From: Micromonospora sp. C31
Lineage (GTDB): Bacteria; Actinomycetota; Actinomycetes; Mycobacteriales; Micromonosporaceae
Direction of reading: 5' to 3'
Assembly: GCF_018070575.1 (NCBI RefSeq)
Contig: NZ_JAGPXN010000004.1
Location: 223,421 to 287,420, forward strand
Length of the DNA stretch: 64,000 nt
Under the pieces are notes generated by a model. The model saw only the letters and a program-made list of their open reading frames with translations. It did not search any database and was not told the DNA's origin. The translations under genes were made by a program, and so were the position numbers. How positions within the stretch are numbered: the first letter of the stretch is position 1; each line of letters begins with the position of its first letter. Positions 55,335-64,000 of the stretch are shown here, in pieces.

Positions 55335-55805
55335 CTAGCGGGGCGAGAAGCGCAGGACGGCGCCCGAGTCGGAGATCGCCACGACCTGCACGCTGATGTC
55401 GTTGGCGTTGAGCTCCCCGGTGCCGTCGACGTGGCCACGCAGGTTGCCGTTGACCGGGTCGCCGCCGAAGAACTGTGTCCTCTTCGGCGGAATGAAGGTC
55501 ACCGTGAAATCGGTGAAGCCGAACCGCCGGTCCAGGGGCACATCGACCTTGCCCCGTACGACGATCTCGCAGGTGCCGTCCCGGCACGCCCGGACGTCGG
55601 TGCCGTCGCGCGCGGAGAGCGGGGACGGCGAGGGCGCGACACCGCTCGGCGACGGCGTGGCGGGCGCGGATGCCGGCGAAGTCGAGGACGCTGCGGGTGG
55701 CGTGCCTGCGTTCGGCGTGTCGCCGGAGGACCCGCATCCGCCCAGGACGAGTGCCACGACCGGCAGGAGGGGCACCGCCAGGGGCTGCCATCGATTCGAC
55801 GTCAT
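55335..55805 (-). CDS. Lipoprotein, hypothetical
   Basis: This 156-aa protein has a lipobox (VALVLGGCGSSGD), a Pro/Ser/Thr-rich linker (about 30-65) and a beta-rich C-terminal domain (RACRDGTCEIVVRGKVDVPL and a second half with ELNANDISVQVVAISDSGAVLRF). The paired Cys could form a disulfide. It is probably attached to the outer face of the membrane. No family is recognised. It is convergent with the ABC permease. Confidence 0.77.
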   Translation of the reverse strand: MTSNRWQPLAVPLLPVVALVLGGCGSSGDTPNAGTPPAASSTSPASAPATPSPSGVAPSPSPLSARDGTDVRACRDGTCEIVVRGKVDVPLDRRFGFTDFTVTFIPPKRTQFFGGDPVNGNLRGHVDGTGELNANDISVQVVAISDSGAVLRFSPR

Positions 55806-55877
55806 GCCTCATTGTGGCGGTGCGGTCAACCCGGGGTGATGGAGCGCGGACCCCGACGGGTCATCGGCACGTGTCTA

Positions 55878-55923
55878 TTGACAGGGCGGCGCCGCCGGCG
55901 CGACGCTGAGAGAGCGCTCTCTC
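55878..55923 (+). promoter_or_regulatory. -35 element and LacI-type operator upstream of the GH64 gene
   Basis: TTGACA (55878-55883) is followed by the perfect 16-bp palindrome GAGAGAGC-GCTCTCTC (55908-55923), placed where the start of transcription should lie. The same core GAGAGCGCTCTC occurs upstream of the beta-helix gene at 61184-61195. Confidence 0.65.
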
Positions 55924-55956
55924 GGTTGTCTGCCACCACCCTGAGGAGGAGTTCAC

Positions 55957-57555
55957 GTGAAGCTCCGAAGAAGGCTGCTCGCCGCCGTTTCCGCGTTGGT
56001 CGCCGCCGTTTCGGTGACCGTCGCCGCGACCCCCGCCCACGCCGTCGGCCCCGCCCTGCTGCCCGTCACGGTCACCAACAGCACCGGCCGGGGCGAGGCC
56101 GTCCACCTGTACGTCATCGGCGTGCAGCTCTCCAGCGGCCGCCTCGGCTACGTCAACCAGGGCGGTACCTTCGTCCCGTGGTCGGGCGGGCAACTCCCGC
56201 CGTCGCCCGCGCCGGACGCCTCGATCCCGGGCCCCGGCAACGGCGGCAGCACGACCATCCGGTTCCCGCGCGGCTTCTCCGGCCGCGTCTACTTCTCCTT
56301 CGGTGCGAAGCTCAGGTTCTTCCTCACCCCGGACGGCCTGGTGCAACCCGCGCCCTGGGCGGCCGGCGACGCCAACCGCGACATCCTGTTCGACTGGAGC
56401 GAGTTCACCTACAACGACGCCGGCCTGTGGCTCAACAGCTCGCAGGTCGACATGTTCGCGGTGCCGCACGCGGTCACGGTGACCGGCGCCAACGGCGTCA
56501 CCAAGCGCACCGGTGACGTCGTCGCGGGTGGCCGCAACGCGATCATCGAGGGCATCCGGTCGCAGCCCGGCTGGGCGAACACGGTGCACACCCGCTCCGA
56601 CGGGACCGTGCTGCGGGTGCTCGCGCCCGGCAAGGCGGCCGGTGCCGGCCTGTTCAGCGCCACCTACCTGGACTCCTACATCGCGTCCGCATGGAACGCG
56701 TACACGACCAGGACGCTGACCGTGGTGCCGTTCGCCGACCAGCCGAACGTCCGCTACTTCGGGCGTACGTCGGGCGGCGTCATGACCTTCACCAACGGCG
56801 CCGGCCAGGTGGTCGCCTCCTTCAACCGGCCCTCGTCGGCGAGCGTCTGGGGCTGCGACGGCGATCTGCCCGCACCCAACGACCCGGTCGTCGGGCCGAT
56901 CTCCCGGACGCTCTGCGCCGCGCTGAACCGGGGCACGCTCGGCACCATCGACACCCAACCCAGCACCAACGCCGCCGAGTTCTACCGCAACAACCCGACC
57001 AACCACTACGCCCGCGTCATCCACGCCAACATGACCGACGGCAGGGCGTACGCCTTCGCCTTCGACGACGTCGGCGCGTTCGAGTCCCTGGTCCACGACG
57101 GCGACCCCCGTGCGGCCGGAGTCGTCCTGAGCCCGTTCGGCGCGGGCGGCGGCGGGCCCGGAAACCCCGGCGGCGCGGTGCCCGTGCTCAGCAACTGGAA
57201 CGACAAGTGCATCGACGTGCCGAACTCGGCCTTCGTCGACCGCGCGCAGTTGCAGATGTGGAACTGCAACGGCACCGACGCGCAGAAATGGACGTTCACC
57301 GGCGACACCCTGCGCAGCCAGAACGACAAGTGCATGGACGTCGATGGCGGCGCGACCGGCAACGGCGCGCTCGTGCAGCTCTACACCTGCAACGGCACTG
57401 GCGCGCAGCGGTTCACCCTGAACGCGGCCGGTGACCTGGTCAACCCCCAGTCCGGCAGGTGCGTCGACATCCGGGACTTCAACGGCGCCGACGGCGCGAA
57501 GCTCCAGCTCTGGGACTGCGCGGGCACCGCCAACCAGAAGTGGCGCAAGGGCTGA
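55957..57555 (+). CDS. GH64 beta-1,3-glucanase with C-terminal CBM13 ricin-B domain (secreted)
   Basis: This 532-aa enzyme has a signal peptide (LRRRLLAAVSALVAAVSVTV, then AATPAHA), a GH64 catalytic domain (about 30-400) and a beta-trefoil ricin-B/CBM13 module (about 410-532). GH64 enzymes release laminaripentaose from beta-1,3-glucan; the likely catalytic Glu and Asp lie in LFDWSEFTYNDAGLWLN and SQVDMFAVP. The trefoil has three repeats with QxW-type ends (NCNGTDAQKWTF, TCNGTGAQRFTL, DCAGTANQKWRK). The LacI-type operator upstream suggests glucan-dependent control. Confidence 0.9.
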   Translation: MKLRRRLLAAVSALVAAVSVTVAATPAHAVGPALLPVTVTNSTGRGEAVHLYVIGVQLSSGRLGYVNQGGTFVPWSGGQLPPSPAPDASIPGPGNGGSTTIRFPRGFSGRVYFSFGAKLRFFLTPDGLVQPAPWAAGDANRDILFDWSEFTYNDAGLWLNSSQVDMFAVPHAVTVTGANGVTKRTGDVVAGGRNAIIEGIRSQPGWANTVHTRSDGTVLRVLAPGKAAGAGLFSATYLDSYIASAWNAYTTRTLTVVPFADQPNVRYFGRTSGGVMTFTNGAGQVVASFNRPSSASVWGCDGDLPAPNDPVVGPISRTLCAALNRGTLGTIDTQPSTNAAEFYRNNPTNHYARVIHANMTDGRAYAFAFDDVGAFESLVHDGDPRAAGVVLSPFGAGGGGPGNPGGAVPVLSNWNDKCIDVPNSAFVDRAQLQMWNCNGTDAQKWTFTGDTLRSQNDKCMDVDGGATGNGALVQLYTCNGTGAQRFTLNAAGDLVNPQSGRCVDIRDFNGADGAKLQLWDCAGTANQKWRKG

Positions 57556-57567
57556 CCGCCCGGCGGC

Positions 57568-57672
57568 TGGCGGCGCCCCGCCGCCATCCGCCCCGCCCCC
57601 GACCACCGGGCCGACCAACGTCCGGCGCGTCCGCTGTGCCATCGTGGTCCTGCCAGCGGACGCGCCGGACGT
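57568..57672 (+). terminator. Two consecutive hairpins after the GH64 gene
   Basis: A first hairpin tggcggcg-ccc-cgccgcca (57568-57586) is followed by a very strong one: acgtccggcgcgtccgct (57618-57635) pairs perfectly over 18 bp with agcggacgcgccggacgt (57655-57672). Confidence 0.8.
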
Positions 57673-57755
57673 CGACCCGCGGCAGGTGCCGCGCCGGCCG
57701 GGGCGCGTCCGGTGGAGGCCGGTTGCCGGCGGGCGGCCGGGGAAGGGGAGTGGCG

Positions 57756-58892
57756 ATGCGGGAGCAACGGTCCGGGCCGCTCGGCGGCGTCCTCGTCGCC
57801 GACTTCTCACGCATCCTCGCCGGCCCGTACGCGACCATGCTCCTCGCCGACCTGGGCGCTGAGGTGATCAAGGTGGAGGGGCCCGGCGGGGACGACACCC
57901 GGAGCTGGACGCCGCCCGTACGGGAGGGCACCTCCACCTACTACCTCGGCGTCAACCGCAACAAGCGGTCCATCGCCCTCGATCTCGCCGACCCCGCCGA
58001 CCTGGACGTCGCCCGGGAACTGGTCCGCCGCGCCGACGTCATGATCCAGAACTTCCGGCCCGGCGGGCTGCGGCGTTTCGGCCTCGACTACGACAGCGTC
58101 GTGGCCGTCAACGAGCGGATCGTCTACGCCTCGATCAGCGGGTTCGGCGCCGGCGCCGGCGCCGACCTGCCCGGCTACGACCTGGTGGTCCAGGCCGCGT
58201 CCGGCCTGATGAGCCTCACCGGCGAGCCGGACGGCCCGCCGTACAAGGCCGGGGTCGCCGTGTTCGACGTGATCGCCGGCCTGCACGCGGCCGTCGGCAT
58301 CCTCGCCGCCCTGCACCACCGCGACCGCTGCGGCACCGGCCAGCACGTCGAGGTGGACCTGCTCTCCGCCGCCCTGTCCGGCCTGGTCAACCAGAGCAGC
58401 GGCCACGTCGCCGGCGGCGCGACGCCGTTCCGGATGGGCAACGGGCACCCGAGCCTGTTCCCGTACGAACCGCTGCCCACCGCCGACGGCGACCTCGTCG
58501 TCATCGCCGGCAACGACGGCCAGTTCCGCAGGCTGTGCCGGGTGCTCGGCCTGCCCGGCCTGCCCGACGACCCCCGGTTCGCGCGCAACCAGGACCGCAC
58601 CGTCAACCGGGAGGCCCTGCGGCCCCTCCTGGTCGCGCGACTGGTCGAGCGGACCCGCGACGAGTGGTTCCGGGACCTGCGCGCGGCGGGCGTGCCGTGC
58701 ACCCCGATCAACACCGTCGCCGGCGGCGTCGACCTGGCCCGGGAACTCGGGCTGGACCCGGTGGTGACCACCGGCGGCGTGCCCGGCATCCGCAACCCGA
58801 TCGGCCTGACCGCCACCCCGCCGCGCTACGACCTGCCGCCGCCGGGGCTCGACGAGCACGGCGACGAGATCCGCAACTGGCTGGCCGGCTGA
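57756..58892 (+). CDS. CaiB/BaiF family CoA transferase
   Basis: This 378-aa protein is a family III CoA transferase: VLVADFSRILAGPYATMLLADLGAEVIKVEGPGGDDTR (N-terminal motif), NRNKRSIALDL, RRADVMIQNFRPGGLRRFGLDYDSV, SGFGAGAGADLPGYDLVVQAASGLM (Asp nucleophile region) and GVAVFDVIAGLHAAVGIL. It moves CoA between acids; the substrate is not readable. ATG follows GGAAGGGGA. Confidence 0.9.
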   Translation: MREQRSGPLGGVLVADFSRILAGPYATMLLADLGAEVIKVEGPGGDDTRSWTPPVREGTSTYYLGVNRNKRSIALDLADPADLDVARELVRRADVMIQNFRPGGLRRFGLDYDSVVAVNERIVYASISGFGAGAGADLPGYDLVVQAASGLMSLTGEPDGPPYKAGVAVFDVIAGLHAAVGILAALHHRDRCGTGQHVEVDLLSAALSGLVNQSSGHVAGGATPFRMGNGHPSLFPYEPLPTADGDLVVIAGNDGQFRRLCRVLGLPGLPDDPRFARNQDRTVNREALRPLLVARLVERTRDEWFRDLRAAGVPCTPINTVAGGVDLARELGLDPVVTTGGVPGIRNPIGLTATPPRYDLPPPGLDEHGDEIRNWLAG

Positions 58893-58922
58893 GCGGGCGT
58901 CATCGCCTGGTCGCCGGGCCTT

Positions 58923-59102
58923 CAGGGCTGTTCCGGCGAGGTCTACTGGGAGATCCGGTCGGGCAACGCCGGCGGCTGACAGATCGCGCAGAGCGGTACC
59001 AGGCACGACGACGAGGTGCAGAGCTACCCGCGGGTCTACGCGAAGTTGGGCACCCAGGAGAAGCTGACCCGGCCCGTGCGCAACGACAACTGCGCCGGCT
59101 GA
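58923..59102 (+). pseudogene. Decayed C-terminal fragment of a secreted-type protein
   Basis: Reading in the same frame as the preceding gene, this stretch encodes QGCSGEVYWEIRSGNAGG, then an in-frame TGA, then QIAQSGTRHDDEVQSYPRVY and KLGTQEKLTRPVRNDNCAG before a second TGA (59100-59102). The continuity across the stop suggests a broken gene. No start codon or signal peptide remains. Family is unknown. Confidence 0.42.
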
Positions 59103-59103
59103 C

Positions 59104-59148
59104 GACCGAGCCGGACGGGACAGGGTGCGCGCCCCGTCCGGCTCGGTC
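59104..59148. terminator. Bidirectional hairpin between convergent genes
   Basis: gaccgagccggacggg (59104-59119) and cccgtccggctcggtc (59133-59148) form a perfect 16-bp stem with a 13-nt loop. Confidence 0.8.
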
Positions 59149-59159
59149 TCCCGCGGCGG

Positions 59160-61034
59160 TTACCGGGCGGGATACCGCGTGAGGTAGACGGGCTCGCCGA
59201 CCCGCGTCATGTCGGCCGCCTCGCCCACGCCGTTGACCACGTGGTCGATCGTGCCGGCGCTCAGGTTGACGGTCATGACGTGGTGCAGCCGGACGCCCGG
59301 GGTGACGGGGACCTCGAAGCCGTTCTCGGTGCGGATCGACGGGTCGTTCTGGTTGAACACGTACACCCCGCCGCCGTGCAGCGTGTGGTGCCGCACCCGG
59401 TCGCCGACCTTGTAGCCGGCCCACCCCCTGGTCTCGCCGTTCATCCAGTCGGCCTGCGTCGGCGGGTCGTACGGCAGCTCGTTCTGGTAGAGGACCGTCG
59501 TGCCGTGCTCGCCGTTCCAGACCGTGTTGTACCGCTGGAAGTGCTCGACGAAGAGGCCGGTGGCCGTCACGTGGTCGCCGTTGATGACGGCGCCGTAGCG
59601 GCCGGTGTTGGTCCGCCAGCGGTCGGTGTCGCCGTTGACGCCCTCGGTGAAGCCCTCGACGCCGTGGTCGCCGCGCCACACCCAGGTGTGGTCGATGAGG
59701 ACGTGGTCGGCGTTCACCTCCAGCGCGGTGTGCGTCCGACCGATGTGCGGTCCGCCGACGCGGAAGTACACGTCGGACAGCGTGATCGGGTTGCGTGGGG
59801 TGCTGGCGTTGCGGCCGTGCCTGTGGCCCACCCGCAGCAGCACCGGCGACTCGGTGCGGCCGGCGTCGATGGTGACCCCGGCGACGACCACGCCGGGCAC
59901 GCCGGCGACGTCGAGCGGAACGGCGCCGCCGACAGCCGTCAGCGTGGCGTGGCCGATGCCGAGGACAACGGTGTCGGGCCGCCTGACCTCGATGCTGCGG
60001 GCGATGTCGTACACGCCGGGCGTGAGCAGCAGGTGCCTGCCGCGGGCGAGCTGGCTGTTGATGACGTGCACCGGGTCGGACGGCTTGGCGACGAAGAAGT
60101 CCCCGATGCCGATGGTGCGGCCCGGCGTCATGCCGTCGCCCCAGGAGATGCCCCGGGTGTCGCGCCGGGCGGTGGGGACGCGGACGTGGTACCTGCCGCG
60201 CTCGTCGACGAACAGGTAGGGCTTCTCCCTGCTCACGGGTGTGGTGTCCAGCGTGGTGTACGGCGGGTCGGGGAAGCCGGCGTCGTCGGGGGCGCCGACG
60301 GTGCCCGCGAAGACCTGGTTCCACACCGCGTTGGACCAGCTCTCGACCTCGCTGTTGCGGGTCAGCCACTGCTGCTGCGAGCCGTTGGTGGTCGCGGGCA
60401 GCCGGGAGTCGGCGATGAAGCCGCCACTGGCGTACTGCGGGCCGGCGGTGCAGTAGTCCATCAGTGACAGACCGCCGCCGCTGATGTCGAGGCGGCGCAT
60501 GGACACCGCCTGGGACACCGCCCAGAAGTTCGCCGTGGAGCGGCAGCCGTCCTGGCCGGTGGCCTCGATCGACAGTGACAGGTTGGACAGGGTGCGCCAG
60601 AAGTTGACCAGGGCGATGCAGTTGCCGGTGCCGCCGCCCTCGAGGCAGCGGTTGTAGGCCTCGATCTTGCCGTTGACGGTGACGTCGGTGGGGGAGGCGC
60701 CCAGGCCGGAGACCTCGGTGTAGTAGCCGACCTTCACCTGGAGGGGCTGCGCGGGCGTGCCGTAGCTGCCGGGCTTGAAGAGGTACGCGTGCCGCGCGGT
60801 GCCCATCTCGGCGTCGACCTGCCGGGCGTGCGTCGCGTCGAGGGTCGCCTGGATCTCGGCGACCGGCGTGTCGGGGTCGAAGACCGTCACGTTGGGCCCG
60901 AAGTCCGGCGCACCGTGCCGGGGCGGCCCGGCGGTGGCAGCCGTGCCGGTCGTACCGGCGACCGCCGTCAGCGCCAGGCCGAGCGCGAGCGCCCGGCGCA
61001 GCCGCCGTCGCCAGTGGGGAGACCGCATTCTCAT
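59160..61034 (-). CDS. Secreted right-handed beta-helix protein (GH55-like or pectate-lyase-like)
   Basis: This 624-aa protein has a signal peptide (LRRALALGLALTAVAGTTGT) and a long beta-helix. Typical pieces are FGPNVTVFDPDTPVAEIQAT, HAYLFKPGSYGTPAQPLQVK, NGSQQQWLTRNSEVESWSNA, HVINSQLARGRHLLLTPGVY and NGDHVTATGLFVEHFQRYNT. Related proteins are labelled adenylyl cyclase or coagulation factor 5/8, which the sequence does not support. A GH55-type glucanase or lyase is most likely. The ATG at 61034 follows GGAGAGGA. It carries the same operator as the GH64 gene, hinting at joint glucan use. Confidence 0.78.
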   Translation of the reverse strand: MRMRSPHWRRRLRRALALGLALTAVAGTTGTAATAGPPRHGAPDFGPNVTVFDPDTPVAEIQATLDATHARQVDAEMGTARHAYLFKPGSYGTPAQPLQVKVGYYTEVSGLGASPTDVTVNGKIEAYNRCLEGGGTGNCIALVNFWRTLSNLSLSIEATGQDGCRSTANFWAVSQAVSMRRLDISGGGLSLMDYCTAGPQYASGGFIADSRLPATTNGSQQQWLTRNSEVESWSNAVWNQVFAGTVGAPDDAGFPDPPYTTLDTTPVSREKPYLFVDERGRYHVRVPTARRDTRGISWGDGMTPGRTIGIGDFFVAKPSDPVHVINSQLARGRHLLLTPGVYDIARSIEVRRPDTVVLGIGHATLTAVGGAVPLDVAGVPGVVVAGVTIDAGRTESPVLLRVGHRHGRNASTPRNPITLSDVYFRVGGPHIGRTHTALEVNADHVLIDHTWVWRGDHGVEGFTEGVNGDTDRWRTNTGRYGAVINGDHVTATGLFVEHFQRYNTVWNGEHGTTVLYQNELPYDPPTQADWMNGETRGWAGYKVGDRVRHHTLHGGGVYVFNQNDPSIRTENGFEVPVTPGVRLHHVMTVNLSAGTIDHVVNGVGEAADMTRVGEPVYLTRYPAR

Positions 61035-61183
61035 CGTTCGTCCTCTCCGCCGGCCGGGACAGCGCCGGGCGCGGCGATGCGGTGGGGGAGCCGCTCCGGT
61101 GCGGGTGGGTGCGCCGGTTGCCGGCTCGTGGTCGTCGTCGACCTGCCTCGTGTGGTGGCGGCGGGCGGGAGAGCGCCGCTCGT

Positions 61184-61195
61184 GAGAGCGCTCTC
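61184..61195. promoter_or_regulatory. LacI-type operator upstream of the beta-helix gene
   Basis: GAGAGCGCTCTC is a perfect 12-bp palindrome in the context GTGAGAGCGCTCTCTCGG, matching the GH64 operator (GAGAGAGCGCTCTCTCGG) except for one base. Confidence 0.65.
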
Positions 61196-61281
61196 TCGGT
61201 GCCGCGACTTGCAGCACGCCGTGGAAGAAGGGGTGGCATCGTTTCTACCCTGTGAATCCGCCCGGCGCTACCGTTGCGCCG

Positions 61282-63198
61282 TCACGGGTCCGCCGGTCGA
61301 TGCGGCCGCCGCACGGTACGCCCGGCGGATCGGGGCTGGTCGTCGCCGATCGTCTGGAAGAGCGGCCGGACGAGGACCGGCCGGTATCCGACCTCGGGCG
61401 GCAACGTCAGACCCTCCATGAGGCCGCTGCGAAGGTGCAGCCGGACCAGAGACGCGCCGATCTCGTTGTGGCCGTCCTGCGCCGGGATGAGCACGTGTTC
61501 GGGGCTCTCCCAGACCGGCCCGCCCGGGCGGGGACCGGTCGCGCTGCCGCCGGGCAGCGCCAGCATCCGTGGGCGGTCGGGACGCGCCGGGTCGTACAGG
61601 CGCAGACCCGGCGGCGCGTGGACCCAGGAGCACAACTGTCGACCGCCGGGCACGAGCGTGGCGGCCGGATCCACGGGCAGCGGGACGACCTCGCCGTCGG
61701 GCCGTACGAGCAGGACCGGGTGGCTCCCGCCGCGGGCGAGCGCGACACCGCTGTACGGGTCGACCTGGCGCAGCGCGTGCGGCAGCGGCTCCGGTTCCTC
61801 GCCGGGGACCCAGCGCACCGAGGCCCCGCCACCGTCGACGCTGGCGTACACCGCCCCGGCGTGGATGCCGACGGCAGAGACGTGGTCGGTCTCGTCCCAC
61901 GGCATGCTCCGCCGGGAACCGTCGGCGAGGTCGACGAGGTGCAGCCGGTGCCGGGGGCGTCGCCCGACGTGGTACTCGACGGCGGCCAGCTGGTCGCCGG
62001 CCGCGTCCAGGACGGCGTGCCAGCCCATGTCGGTGCCGAGCAGGACGAACTCGCCGTCGGGGCGCACCAGCACGGTCTGGGTGCTGGTGAGCAGAACGGT
62101 GCCGTGTCGACTCTGCATGGCCCGCGCCACCTGGACCCCCGGCCAGCGCGCCACGACCACCGGGGCGTCGTCACGCCACATGACCAACTCGCCACCCGAG
62201 CCGACGAGTCCGGCGCGGGGCGGCGGCCCGGGTGGCGGCGTCGGCGACCGGGTTCCGCGCTCGGGTGCCTGACTGCCCGTCGTCGCCACCCACGCCATGG
62301 CCGGACCGCTGGCGTGCGGCGGCCCGCCGGCGCAGGTGCCGGCGTGGGAGCCGGCCCTCGCCTCGCTCCGGACGACGCCGCCGGTGCCGAGCAGGCGCCC
62401 GGTGCCGGCCGGACGGGTCGGCGGCTGCGGCGGCGCTTGCCGGGTCTCGCGCGGCGTCGGCCGTATGACCAGTGTCATCGGCCCGTCGGTGCCGTCGAAG
62501 GGCGCGAGCAGCCCGTCGTCCACGGCGTGGCGCAGGACGGCGCGGACGGCGTCCGGGGTGCTGAGCAGCCGGTCGGCGAGCCAGTGGAGGGTGACCGTGG
62601 CCTCGCTCTCGCGCGCCCACAGCAGCAACGACAGCAGATCCGAGGTGGCGTACCGGAATCGTGCGGCGGGGCCGCCGCCGCGGGTGCGCATGGTCGGTTG
62701 GGCGAGGTCGTGCTCGCTCAGCAGCGGGCGGCTGCGCACGAGCCACCGGGGCGGGCCCGGGTCGGCGGGGACGGGCCAGAACCGCAGCAGGTAGCTGTCG
62801 CCGTCGTCGGCCGGGCGCCGGCAGAACCGCAGCCGGTACAGGCCCGGCTCTCCGAGGCGGAACGAATCGCGGGGGGCCCCGCCGGTCACCGTCGTCAGGC
62901 CGACCGTGCCGGCGGTGGCGAGGGGCGTCTCGACGACGTCCGCCCAGTCGTCGTCCTCGGACGGCGGCGCGTCGTGGCTTTCCAGCCGTACCGCGTGGTA
63001 GCCGTCCGACGCGCGGCCCTCGATCCAACCGTCCCCGGCGCGGGCGATCGAGCCGCACGCCTGGGTCCGCACCGCGTACTCGCGCAGCAGTTCGTCGACC
63101 CGCACCCTCGCGGGGCCCCACGGCTCCGCGTCGCGCAGCAGGAGCGTGCCGTACTCCGGCAAGTATTCGCGGTCCTCGAACGTCCGTAACAGTGCCAC
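61282..63198 (-). CDS. Orphan protein with winged-helix-like middle and beta-propeller-like C-terminus
   Basis: This 638-aa protein has an N-terminal beta-rich domain (about 1-165), a helical stretch that looks like a winged helix (about 175-225: LLSLLLWARESEATVTLHWLAD and DAVRAVLRHAVDDGLLAPF), a Pro-rich linker and a C-terminal series of beta repeats (about 320-610). The repeats contain LVGSGGELVMWRDDAPVVVA, VLVRPDGEFVLLG and VLLVRPDGEVVPLP and look like beta-propeller blades. GTG follows GGGGAGGAG. No signal peptide is seen, so it is cytoplasmic. No family is recognised. Confidence 0.7.
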   Translation of the reverse strand: MALLRTFEDREYLPEYGTLLLRDAEPWGPARVRVDELLREYAVRTQACGSIARAGDGWIEGRASDGYHAVRLESHDAPPSEDDDWADVVETPLATAGTVGLTTVTGGAPRDSFRLGEPGLYRLRFCRRPADDGDSYLLRFWPVPADPGPPRWLVRSRPLLSEHDLAQPTMRTRGGGPAARFRYATSDLLSLLLWARESEATVTLHWLADRLLSTPDAVRAVLRHAVDDGLLAPFDGTDGPMTLVIRPTPRETRQAPPQPPTRPAGTGRLLGTGGVVRSEARAGSHAGTCAGGPPHASGPAMAWVATTGSQAPERGTRSPTPPPGPPPRAGLVGSGGELVMWRDDAPVVVARWPGVQVARAMQSRHGTVLLTSTQTVLVRPDGEFVLLGTDMGWHAVLDAAGDQLAAVEYHVGRRPRHRLHLVDLADGSRRSMPWDETDHVSAVGIHAGAVYASVDGGGASVRWVPGEEPEPLPHALRQVDPYSGVALARGGSHPVLLVRPDGEVVPLPVDPAATLVPGGRQLCSWVHAPPGLRLYDPARPDRPRMLALPGGSATGPRPGGPVWESPEHVLIPAQDGHNEIGASLVRLHLRSGLMEGLTLPPEVGYRPVLVRPLFQTIGDDQPRSAGRTVRRPHRPADP

Positions 63199-64000
<802 letters not shown>

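Noticed and set aside
59160..61217. Longer start for the beta-helix gene at 61217
   Set aside because: It would place the LacI-type operator inside the coding region; the 61034 start has a good ribosome binding site and a signal peptide right after it.

Overview
This is a very GC-rich actinobacterial chromosome segment. The gene content points to Micromonosporaceae (Micromonospora or a close relative): mycothiol ligase MshC beside UppP, PAC2 and B12-dependent MetH, an accessory SecA, F420-type oxidoreductases, type VII secretion accessory genes, GAF-ANTAR and DUF-rich stress genes, and many secreted carbohydrate-active enzymes. GTG starts, 4-nt ATGA/GTGA overlaps and leaderless starts are common. 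No rRNA, tRNA or CRISPR array was seen.

Layout. 0-12 kb: the 3' end of an accessory secA, then mostly single stress or hypothetical genes (GAF-ANTAR, DUF2231, DUF3500, ankyrin, winged-helix regulator, kinase-like protein with a degenerate P-loop, DksA/TraR protein, a broken DUF72 gene, DUF2267, PIG-L), ending in a two-gene unit of a 3x21-residue repeat peptide and a JmjC/cupin oxygenase. 12.4-17.3 kb: a compact minus-strand operon of a small helical protein, a coiled-coil protein, an FtsK/SpoIIIE-type ATPase and a three-TM protein. 18-25.7 kb: a ClpC-type unfoldase with two small coupled genes, LysR, hemerythrin, M20 peptidase. 26-29.8 kb: a DUF2975/XRE pair and a type VII-secretion-like accessory cluster (SseB-like, YbaB-like, ESX-target-like). 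30-43.3 kb: a conserved actinobacterial core block, LLM oxidoreductase-UppP, secreted transglycosylase-like protein, phosphomutase-DUF3090-SCO1664-like-MshC, GntR, PAC2 and MetH. 43.5-64 kb: accessory region with small secreted proteins, an IS630 relic, cell-wall hydrolases, DUF899, sirtuin, STAS, a PucR-like regulator with two ABC exporters, a lipoprotein, and secreted glycanases (GH64, a beta-helix protein, GH10 cut by the window edge).

How it works together. Six genes or operons between 1.9 and 23.4 kb share a GTT(T/A)-N15/16-GGGTA promoter of the SigB/SigF stress type: GAF-ANTAR, DUF2231, DksA/TraR, the repeat peptide with its JmjC oxygenase, ClpC and hemerythrin. This suggests one general-stress regulon. 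The two secreted glucan-active genes at 56 and 61 kb share a GAGAGCGCTCTC operator. The core block uses leaderless mRNAs, with a TAnnnT box 6-7 nt before the start codon. The strongest candidates for an undescribed system are the repeat peptide plus JmjC oxygenase (possible RiPP or modified stress protein) and the FtsK-type ATPase operon.
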